In this document: one piece after another, positions 24,301 to 36,300 of the stretch
How the letters are laid out: each line of letters starts with the position of its first letter
How positions within the stretch are numbered: position 1 is the stretch's first letter
Assembly: GCA_963573305.1 (NCBI GenBank)
Contig: OY754339.1
Location: 88,257,838 to 88,321,837, forward strand
DNA from: Pyrrhosoma nymphula
Lineage: Eukaryota; Arthropoda; Insecta; Odonata; Coenagrionidae
DNA length: 64,000 nucleotides
Reading direction: 5' to 3'
Notes under the pieces: model-generated
Told to the model about the DNA's origin: nothing
What the model saw: the letters and a program-made list of their open reading frames with translations, nothing else
The model's database searches: none
Made by a program: the position numbers and the translations under genes

Positions 24301-27300
24301 TTAGGCATTAATTTTGGCGCTCCTTTACTTTCAGACCGTAACTAAAGTAAGCGATGATTTTAGAGCAGAATCGACGAAAAAAACAATAATTGCAATTAGA
24401 AATACGCAGATTGAAAATAACGCGGTGATAGCCACGGTATTTGATGGTAAACAATAAAAATTGTTTATCATCACTTTTGGTGAATTGGTTTTAATGGTGA
24501 ATAAAGCAATATTGAGATATTTACTCGACTTGCATCGTAAAGCACGCGGAACACTTGGATGCCCCTGCGGATACGCAACCCGCACACCACCTCCATACAT
24601 CGAAAACCCCCTACATCGAAGTAATTTTTCTGGTCCCAACAAATTCGTTGTATGGGGGTTTTACTGTATGTACATAAAAGAAGATGTCCTGACTGACTGA
24701 CTGATTCATCAACGCACAGCCCAAACTACTGGTGATAGACCCGTGAAAATTTGAGGATATATCTGTACCGTAGAGTATAGGCGCACTAAGATAGGATTTT
24801 TGAAGTAAACTATTTTTGTGGTTGTTTTTACCCCATTAATGTTATCTTTTACTCCCATACGTAAAGTATTGACTTTGGTGTATGTGTTTCTTTATTTGCT
24901 TATTTTAATTACTTGCACTCAAGATATTGAATGGAAATTTATATCATAGTACACATAAAAGAAAGCAGTGTTTAATTCTTTCATTCAATTTTCTTATACA
25001 CTTCATTTTTGCCTAAGTATTGCACATATAGCTCTAAATTCATCAATTTTTCTTTCTTTTCAACAATAAAAATTTCCTTGGAAACTAGGCGTGAATATCC
25101 ATTCAATAGCGATTTCATGAATGGCTATTCACTTCTGCAGAATTAAAGGCCAGGTTCAGCGACTTATTTGATAGTTGCACTCAAACAACTAAGTTCCCCG
25201 TTCGGCTTTCCTTCTCAATGACCATCAACAAGGCACAAGATTAATCGCTTCAAGTTTGTGGATAAAATCTGGAAAATCAATGCTTTTAATACGGTCAATT
25301 ATATGTTGCATGCTCACGAGTGGGACAGCCAAAAATTTATTTGTTTTTGCAAGGCGGTAAGACCAAAGATATTGTATATCCAAAAGCACTTGAACACATT
25401 TTTTCAACTTTAATTTAATACACAAAAAATCATTGTCTTTCATTTATTTTGTGTATGTAAATGTGTCTGCTTTGTATATGTATGCCTACTTAAAAAGAAA
25501 AAGAGGCATTGCAACGCATGTTGTGCATTTTGAGGGCATGTGCAATTTGGGCAGGTTTTCATGAAAGCAAAAATTACGAAAACGCAGACCTACCCCTACC
25601 TGAGCAGCGCCACTGGACAGGTAGACACTAGAGCGAGTGCGAAAAAATAATGTCCTACACAATCTAGACCTGACTGGTGCAGAGCCGCATAACTCTGTTT
25701 TTTTTATTCTGGTCGGGGTCCACGGGCGAAGCCGCCAGAATAGGGAGGTCCAGGGAGGTCTTGCCCCCCTGGCTAGCTGCTGTGGTGAGCGAAGCGAGCC
25801 GTCAGCAGCTAGTTTCATTATATATGTGGGCCCTTAAATGAAATTGTAACGATCTTTTTATTATTAATTATCAAATACCTACCTATTTTTTTTGACACAC
25901 CCTATACAATTGTATAATGTATGACAACTTGTACTGTACTTGTATATTGTCAATTGGGGAAAATAAATTATCATTATTATATTATTATTATATCTTGCCT
26001 TTTTTATTGCTATCTCATTTTTGGCATTGAGCTATGGGGGCACGCTCCTGTTACAAAATATTTACTCACTTTATAAAAGAAGACAATCAGAATTATTTCT
26101 AACTCCACTCCATAGGGAGCAATGTAAACCCTTCTTTAGGCATCTTGGATTAATGACTCTGTATGGGTTATATATTTTAAAATGCCTTTGTGATGTTAGG
26201 GTAAATATTGACTCCTTTGAAACAGGAGCTCTGCTTCATCACCATAATGCAAGATATAAAAATAATCTGGCAATACCCCAGTGTTGATTATGCAAATCTT
26301 ATAGATCATTCAATGTTCTTAAACTAAAGTTTTTTAACCTCTTGCCTCAAGAGGCTAGAAATTCATCAATTTCAAGGTTTAAAAATGTACTCCACATATG
26401 GATTACTTCTAAGGGGTTTTATTCCTTTGAGGAACTATGGAATGCAATCCTATCGACATATATTTCTAAGATTTGCTGTTTACTATTTGACGATGACTAC
26501 TTATTACAAATTGTATTTGTTTAATGTCTAATAAATATATATAAAAATAAGAACTACTATGTATTTTAAACAGCCATCTGACCGAAGACACTACCTACAA
26601 TGGTGCTCCTCACTCATTGAAAAACCAATTTTTAGCCTAATTCCTCATTTCCAATGACTTTTCCAGGTTCTCCAGGCCAGTAGCAACCCAGATAATTATA
26701 AAAATCACTGGGTGCAGATAGCAATGCATGCAGAAAAAAAGAAGGGTGTATCCAGTAAATTCAATCAAATTTGGCAAATTTAATAAAAATGGTAACCACG
26801 GGAAATTTCAATTTTTTGTTGCTTTGAAATGAAATAACCCTATTTCACTATTGTGCACATCCCAAAAAATTCCCTTGAACAAACATATATCCTCTCAATA
26901 CAAAATTTAAAAACAGTGACACCAATTTACTCACCTCTGAATCTCTCTCCAGCATATTTGTTTTAAGTTCTATGGCAGAATTCACACACATCTCTTTAAA
27001 CTCACTGAATTCCATCAGGGTCCTCAAACATTGATGACACACTGTGTCTGGTAATCCGTCACCTTCAGATACCTTTAATGGAGAAAAACAAGTCTTACCA
27101 TCAAATTATATAGCCCTAGTACAACTTGACGCAATGAAAACATTCAGTTTTCATAAATTTAAACAAAAATGCTAACTCTACTGAAATCATCTGGAATTAC
27201 TTGGTTCAATAAACTCTGGACCCTCGATCTATTCTCAAGGCAATCATAGATTACCTAACTCACATAGAAGTACCAAACACAAGTACACTGAACCTCCTAC

Positions 27301-30300
27301 TTGCAATAATCCGTTAACATGCAGTGCATCTAACAAGAATAATTCAGTGATGACCGATGATGCCTCAATTTACCACATTTGATGAACAATGAACAGTATA
27401 AATATGAACTAGCATTAATATACTTCCTTGACACAACAACTACGCCTACAAATGATATTCTCCAATAATATAAAATGCACAGTTAACTGAAAAAAGTTGC
27501 AATGCAAGGCCCTCACATTACAAGGATATATCTGAAATACATTAATGAATCACTTAAACCTGGCTGTCCATGACCTAAAACTGACTGGAAAAATAATAAA
27601 AGAAAATCCTCAAACATCCATTGGAAGGGGTGGATTTTACCACATACAGGCAGTACCCGAGTTACGTAATAGATGCGTTCCGACACTAACGGCGTAAGTC
27701 AAAATTTACGTAAGTCGAAATTTACAAAGTCGAAAAAAAGGAATCGAAAATTACTCCGTAAATGAGTCCATTCTCTCAAGATTATGGTCGATTCGGAGAA
27801 ATACGGGGAAGGCCAGCTCTTACTAACATTACGGCACATGCACTCCTTGAAAGTAGGCAACCATCCTTCCAATTCCGTAACTTTCATAATTCTCGTCTTT
27901 TTTTTTGTAAGGTTGCCACTTACGTAAGTACGGGTTTATGTAAGTCGAGGCTTACGTAACTCTAGCCCTGCCTGTACATTTATTTCCCTTAACTCCCTCA
28001 ACTACAGCACAGAGTTTGATGCAGGGGTTTCTTTTTTTAATTACTTGAACTCAAGATATAAGGTTGAAATTTTCCACCATCACATACCTAATAGAATAAT
28101 AATTCTAACAACTGACTTTTATGAGCACTTTATTTTGCCTAAAAATGATGTTGTTGGCTCAAGACTCATCCATTTTTTTCACTATTTCAACATTTGAAAG
28201 AGAATCAATCAAGTTAAAGGAGAATGTTTTAAGTAGAAAACGTCTAAGATGTTTTCACGATAGAAAAATCAGAGGCATTCAGGTACCAACAAATAAATTG
28301 GTAAAATACCAAGGATGATGAATCCTGTCCAACACCCAGTGGCGGATACAGAAAAAACTCAAGGGGGGTGGTGCAAGTTATCGCAACGATTGTAGCTTTC
28401 AAACTGACTGCCTGGCAGCGACTCTGCTTCCCTTATATATGTAGCTCGGTTGTTTCGAGAACATTCGGTGCCAGAATGTTCGCTTCCAGACTTTTAAGGA
28501 GTGTGAACAAATACAAACAGTAGACTATTCGAGACTTTTCTCGAACAAATGCCAGACAGAATAACGTATCGAGATCACTCGAATGGCCACGACTTTTCTC
28601 GTAAGTTAGTTATCTATGTGCCAGACAGAAACGTATAAAATACGATGACGCGGACGCACGTGCGTGCTACATAAGAAAGTACAACTACTCGATAACTCGA
28701 CTCGGAGTCGACTGACGAAAGACGCGAACGAATAGCGTGCGGGCTGACTGGCGGGGGAGGCAATGCGGGCGGCCCCGCAAGGGGGGGGCGTGTGCCCCCC
28801 ATATGTATCCGCCACTGCCAACACCCAGACCCTTCTCCAATCCTCATGAATTTAAACATCATATGCCCATTTGCTAAGTTATATGCACCAAGATTCTTCC
28901 AGCCCCCTACTCCACACTTCCACTAATTTTGCCAAAAATGGTGTTATTTGCTTAGGGTGACCAGATCAAAATTTTCAAAAGCAGGACATTTTGAAAAAAA
29001 GTCTGACAAACATTAAATTCCTTTTCATTTGCTTTTCACTTGTGTATCATGTGGCCAAAATGTCAATAGAGACGATGAGTAAACAAAAATGCATCGCACT
29101 GAAAACCAGAAAAGGTTGCATTTTTTACGTCCTCCATGAAACATTTTGCAACTTTGTTACTTCAAGTCCAACATATTTTGTAAGTCAAACATTTTTTTCT
29201 GCCAAAAGTGACTAATAACGATTCTTTGAATTATTTAGTAATTCCTGTCTAATTGCAGTCCTCCCTTCGGTCTTTTCCCCGCCCCGCGTGTTCACTCATA
29301 CCAAAAACTGGAAATTGATTAAAACGCCAGACCAGCCAGACTCGGTTGCGATAGTTGTGGTTGTTAACCGGAAGCAGGACCGAAACTTGTCATTTTACAA
29401 ACAGCAGTATTCCCTTTAAAATGCATATTTTTCATATACATAAATACAGATACAAAATAATACTGTTTCCCTCAGATACTATCTTATATGCTGTATTTAA
29501 GCATTCGGTACATACTGTTTTTGAAAGGCAGAAAGCCGGACAATTTGGCTTTATCGAAAAAAGCCGGCCGGATGCTCACATATGAGTAAAAAAGCAGGAC
29601 ATGTCCGGCAAAATCCGGATGTCAGGTCACCCTAGATGAAAGGGTTTCTTTTTTAAATTACTTTCACTTAAGATATAAGGTTGAAATTCTCCACCATCAT
29701 ATAGCTAAAAGAATATTTATTCTAACAATTGCCTTTGAAGCACTTTATTTTCCCTAAAAATGATGTTGTTGGCTAAAAACTCATAATTTTTTTCACTATT
29801 TCAACATTTGAAATTTTAATTTCTTTGGTACCCCTGCATGGGTTTTGAATGGAAACTTATGCCAAAGGTAATACACATCATTTTGATATTTTTACAATGT
29901 CCTTTAACTCTTTACAAAATTCTATACATGGCGCATCATTCCATACCAGTTCATCCAGGCCATGACACCGACAGTCTCATACTTTGATGTAACTTGACCG
30001 TATGTTCTATCCTCTGATGTAGATATGAAACTATGCAAAGTTTTTCTTTTCTATTTCTATTGATTTTTTTTCTACAGTTATTTAAAGTAGGAGAGAGCCA
30101 GTAACCTTATTTTTCTGATAACTGATACCAGATATTTTTTAATCCGATTACCTAATATATCTGTAATACCTAATAAGGTAGTGGAGAGCACTATTTTGGG
30201 TTGAAAAAAATGTCTGCACAAAAGTTCACAGCATTTAGTTAATACATACATCAACACACAACTTGTATGAAAATTAACAATGTCTTCTGAAACATTCTAG

Positions 30301-33300
30301 GTCATTTCATATCTTTTGCCAAAACAAAAAGATGCTTAACCTTATTTGGGTTCAACCTTGTCTAAGAAGATAATAAATTTTCTGAGTTGAAAAACCTTTC
30401 TGATGAAACAGATCCTGATGGTGTACAGCTAAAAATACTTTGGCCACTTCTGAAAGGTTCACATATATTTTACAATTTTTCCAATAAACAAGAGGATCAC
30501 ACTCAATTAGCAATAAAGATCCCTTCAGATACATCTCTAATTCATCCTCTGAATAGTCTTGGGATATTTTAATCTGAGGAAGAATAATATTGTACAGGTC
30601 AATGCAGAGGAATTCACTGAAGTTCTATTTTCTTTGAAATTTGGAAATTCCGAACTGAGATCCTTTTTTTAACGAGTTTTTAAGCAAATGTGTAATTTTG
30701 GTTTTAGCTTTCTCGACTGATTCAGGGGAAGAAAAGAAAATATATTCAAACCTTGGATCCATCAGGGTGGCAACAGCTTAAAAATGACAATTTTCTATGT
30801 TTTTGAATCGCTTTCCCAAATTTGCAATCAATGATAGACCAAACGACTTGAAATTACAGCAGGGTGTCTTTCACCAAATCAAAAAAAATTCCTGTTTTTT
30901 TCCCACCTACTTTTCTTAAATTTCCTGAATGTATTGTTTTAGTCGAGCATGTTTTTGCGAAACAAAATTAGCCCCCCCTCGCCCCCCCCCCCCCCGATAT
31001 TTTGTTTTCCTCGAGTATACTTGATCCCACTTATGTTTTTAACCCTTTCGCGCCGAACGTCACATATAGGAGTCAGGATTTTCTTTACGCAAAAGACCGG
31101 ACATCTACCATAAGCACCGGAGATTTCTTTATGCAAAAGAACTAACGTCTTCTATAGATGCCGTGGAGGCTGGGAAAGTAACCGCTGCTGATACATTTTA
31201 GAAGGGTGTTCTTTCAACCCTTCTCGTCTCAGTGGGGGGCAAGACCCTTCCATCGGCAACTTCACTCGACCCTTGATCCCCTTAGGGATCATTCTCTCAG
31301 CATGTGTCAGCCGTCACTAATTGTATGTGCAGTGGATTTTATAAATAAATATTCGTTGGCTATACAAAGACATTACCCATTGAAATTAACTACTTGTGTT
31401 TTGCAGTGTGTTCTCAAATTTTAAGCGAAATTCTAGCTCTTATATTAACGGAGTTGTCTTCTGCTTTCTATTAACCATTACTTTCCTATTCATATCCTAA
31501 AATCGATAATATAACAGCTATAAATTCATTTAAAATGATCAAATAAACACGAAGAATTCATTTCATGCATCCATTCTCTCACGTTCGCAATAAATTATTG
31601 TTTAAAAAAAAACCACTGTGCATACAAAAAATGACCGCAACCCCATGCTGTGAGAGGGTTTTCTCATGAGACGGAGGGTCGAGACCAGTTGCCGACCGTA
31701 AGGACGGAAGAGGGGGGTCGGTACGCCGGAGAAGATATTACCGTCAAAATGCCTCCGCACAGACATGACCACCGAGATATACATATCTCGGTGGTCATGG
31801 TACAGAGCAGGATAATAAAGATATTTCCGAGAAAAGTTCACCGGCATTAATGAATACTCTGGGCACTGGCAACGTGGAATATTAGCAACTGACCCTAGAA
31901 CACAGAGGCTGATACTCCTCGTCACCTCCGCAGCCTATTGGAGTTTCATTTGGTCAGTACTGCTACTTAGGTTATTGTTTCCTGTTCCACGGAAGAAATT
32001 CCCCTATTTTTTTTCAATACCGCGCCATTTGAAAAACTTCCCGTATGCTTGAAATTTTCCGGCTTTTTCCCGGTTATTCCCGGCGATTTTCATTTCCCAG
32101 TTTTTTTCCAGTTTCCCGGTCGCTAGACACCCTGTACAGAGAAGGTCTGGCAGCAGGGTACAGCATAGTGTGGCTCCAAATATTTCATCAAGTTAATGAA
32201 AGCTAAAAAATATTTTAAAATGTGTTGCTGTTCCTATTTATAACATTATTTGTAATGTGGAAGCTCCAACTACAAAAGGCTCAGGAACAGTGTATTACCT
32301 ACTTATCAGAAAAAGACAAAATGTGTGAACCATCGGATGTTAAGTTTACAATGAAGACTTTAAATTATTAATTGTGAGAAAGATGTCCAGAGCTAGTAAT
32401 GGTTGAAGCAAAAAAAAAAGTTTTCTCAATGCTAGAAATTAAAGACTGCATGAAGTACTACTGAACCAAGCATCTACAACCAAGCATAATGAGTCCAAGA
32501 AGTGCTTCCTTACAGGCTGTTCATTGATGTTTGGATTTGATGTTATAATAGGCGCAAATCCGCCATATTGCCGATGGCATGGCGAGCAAAATTTTAATGA
32601 TAACAATAGGAGGGGGCAGCGGTTGAGTAGTGGTTAGCGTGCTCGACTCCCAATCCAAAGGTCGCAGGTTCAAATCCTGGTGCCTCCAAATCTTCAAAAT
32701 TTTAAATTTTCAAAAAAAAAAGTTATTTTCTGGAAATTTTGAGAGTCAACAACAAGCTATCCTCAACTACTCGGCTCCACTGGTGAGAGGCAGCAGTTTC
32801 ACCAGAAGGCATTGATGGCGAAGACCCAGAGGATCGGTCCAGCATCAACTGCTACAGCTTCGGGCAAGAGTGAAGTTCACGGAATCGGTTGGAGTACTGT
32901 GAATTGGAAGGCACCGGGAAACCACATTAACCTCCCTTGAAAATGTAGCCTTGCATTCAAGTATGACGTGATGGCATCCTTCCCAGTAAAATACTCCGGA
33001 GGTAAAATAGTCCCCCAATCGGATCTCCGGGTGGGGACTACTGGGAAGGGTACACCAGTCAAAAGTGTCAGATGCAGGATAGGGACATGAAACGTGAGAT
33101 TATTGGGGGGGTGCGGGAAATTGGAGAACTTGAAGATGGAGGTGGCCAGACTGAAATTAGACATAGTAGGAGTGAGCGAGATCAAGTGGACGGGAGCGGA
33201 CGACTTCTGGAGTGACGGGTATAGAGTCATATACTCCGGCGATTAGCAGAAGATTGAGGGAGCTGGATTCATCCTGAAGAAAGAATGGGGAAGATGAGTA

Positions 33301-36300
33301 AAGGCAAATTGGCAATACAATGAAAGGATAATGCTAATCAAGATAGAAGGAGAACCGACAGACATAGTAATATTGCAGGTGTACATGCCAACGTCCAACA
33401 ATTCGGGAGAAGAAATCGAAGAAATGTACTAGCAACTAGAAGAGGTCCTAAGGACAGTCAAAGAGAAGGAAAACCTGATAGTAATGGGAGATTGGAATGC
33501 AGTGGTTGGAGAAGGATGGTAACACAGTAGGAGAGTTTTGGCTGGGGAAACGGATCGAGAGAGGAGAAAGACTTGTGGAATTCTGCAGTGAGTAGAACTT
33601 GGTGGTGGCAAATGCCCTCTTCAACACCGACGGAGAAGGTACACATGGAAGACACCAGGAGACAGAGCCAGATACGAGATTGACTACATTCTGGTAATGC
33701 GAAGGTACAAGAATCAAGTGAAGCATTGCAAGACCTATCCCAGGGCAGATATCAACAGTGACCACAATCTAGAAAAAAGAAGAAAGTATAAGAACGCAAG
33801 AAGTGAAACAGAAGAAGTACTGTATAAGAGGTTAAGGAATCAAGTTATCAGAGAATTGAAAAAGTCCAAAGAGAAATGGATTGAAAGCTGCTGCGAGAAA
33901 AACAACGAAAATATGTTGAAGGGGAACTCAGAAATGGCATACAACCTAATCAAGAGGCACTTCGGAGAAAGGAAACCAAGATGCAAAAACATCAGATATT
34001 CGGATGGGAAACTGCTAATGGAAGATAGAGAAATTGGCAATAGATGGAAACAGTACATTGAAGAGCTATACTGAGGCACAATCCCCTTAGGAGAAGCATT
34101 CACAGATGACCATAACCAAGTGGAGGAAGACAACCGTGGACCAGGGATACTACGAAGTGAATTTGAGAGAGCAGTAAGAGAACTGAAGAATGGAAAGGTG
34201 CCTGGAGAAGATGAAATCAGTAGAGAAGTAATCAAAGCACTTGGTGAAAAAGCACTAGATGCACTATATGGAATAATCCAAGATTGCTACGAATCCGGAA
34301 AGCTGCCAGAATACTTCAAGAGGAGCTCAATGGTGACCATACCGAAGAGAGCAAGGGCTGAGAAATGTGAGGAGCACCGAACCTTGAGTCTTGTGTCACA
34401 TGCCTCCAAAGTCCTTACTCGGATAGTAGGCAGAAGAATTGAAGAAACCCTGTCAGAAAACCAATTTGGATTTAGGAAGAATAGGAGGACAAGGGAGGCA
34501 ATACTAAGCCTGAGACTACAGGTAGAGAAAATGATCCACGTGAGCAAGCCATTGTATATAGCCTTCGTGGACTTGGAGAAGGCATTCGATAATGTCGAAA
34601 GGAATATGATGCTCAATACTATGGAAAAACTTGGCTTGGACTACAATGACAGAAGAATCATCTACCAGCTCTACAAGGACCAGGTGGCCACAATACGCAT
34701 GCAAGATGGAAGAAATATGGAGGCAAAAATTAACAAAGGGGTCCGACAAGGATGTAACCTGTCACCAGCATTCTTCAATATGTACATGGAGGAAGCAATA
34801 AAAGAAACAGAAGAACAAGGAATCAAAGTGAATAGAGAAGAGATCAACATGCTACGCTTCGCTGATGATATCGCCATCGTATTAGAAAACAAGGAAGACC
34901 CACAGAACCCACTGAACACAACTGAAAGAGTGCTCCAGGAATACAACATGAAAGTCAATAAGAAGAAACCAAGATACTTGTGTGCAGAAGAGAGAAAGGA
35001 GTGGCTGACGTCCACCTCAAAAGAGAAAGATTGGAGCAAGTGGAATCATTCACCTACCTCGGGAGCACCATTACCTGGGATGGAAGAAGCACGACAGACA
35101 TCAAGCGTCAAAGAGCTCAAGGTAAGACGGAATTCATGGCCAAAAGGCCACTACTCTGCTCGAAGAGCATAAGACTGGAGACAAGGAAACAGTACGTGTA
35201 AACATTTGTGTGGGCAGTGGCACTCTATGGATCAGAAGCATGGACCAATGGAAAAACTGACCAGAAAAGAATAGAAGCCTTCGAGACCTGGTGCTGGAGG
35301 AGGATGCTGAAGATCAGATGCACGGACAGGGTGAGAAAGGGGGAGGGGAGTGAAGGAACTGGCATGGGATAGGGTGAAATGGAGAGCTGCAGTATACTAA
35401 TCCTAGGATTGTAATACTATAATGATGATGAACAATAGGAGAAAAGCAAGCATATGGCAAGTCGTGAAGCAGATGTTTGAAGGTTACACAAAATTCTCAG
35501 GGGAGGGAGAATAGCAACAATACCACCAGGAGAGGAGTATAAAGGCACGAGGCCGCAAATGCCCGGGGCACTCGATATTACTTAGGTGCCACCGGTGGCT
35601 CTGCTCCAGGGAAGAGCAAAAAATTAATCCGTGTGTAAGGTGAACGCAGAGGGACTGTCATTCAAAGACGCTGACATAACCATTGACTCGACAGATAACT
35701 GACGCCAGAGAATTGGGAAGGACGACCTCAAAACTTCCCTGTTAACCATTTAGCACGAGGAGCAAACAAAAGGGACACAAATTGGACATGTGAGCATAAA
35801 ACCATTAATCTTTATATTGGTGATATATGTCAAGTGTTTGGGTGTTTTATGTCGCTATTGATGATTATATATGTTAAATGTTTGGGTTTTGGAAGGTTGA
35901 TATTGGTGTTATAAGTCAAGTGTTTGGGGTTATGAGTGTTTCTATTGATATTTATACGTCGAGTGCTTAAAATACTATGATAAATGTTCACCGGGTTTGT
36001 GTAATTGTAAAATTTTATCGTAATTATATAGGGATAGAAAGCAATGTGTATATGAGAAATAAATACGTTTGTCAAAAGGAAAATAATCAAAACGAAAGTG
36101 TTATAATTTAAAGGGATGGGAGATTATTGAATGTTCAATTAATGACCTTCAAATCTTTAAGACGAGGAGGATTAATAATATGTTACAATGTTCTCCGGAA
36201 AATAAGTGTATTACTGTAGACATATTAATACAAATTTCAGCAACTTAACTCCCAATCATGTAACTTCCCACACTTTGAGATTTTTTGCAAAGCTCAAACA

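Larger units (their letters stand above)
20595..24666 (+). mobile_element. pogo/Tigger element (4072 bp) with 23-bp inverted ends
   Basis: The ends CAGTAAAACCCCCATACAAC(GAA) are inverted at both limits and flanked by TA (20593-20594 and 24667-24668), as in Tc1/mariner-pogo elements. Just inside both ends lie repeats of the GAA...TACATCGAAGT kind. It encodes a CENP-B-type N-terminal domain (23004) but no recognisable DDE domain. A foldback of about 580 bp (21496-22074) lies inside. Confidence 0.85.

Noticed and set aside
33429..33765. Minus frames opposite the LINE endonuclease region
   Set aside because: Antisense shadows of the RTE LINE.
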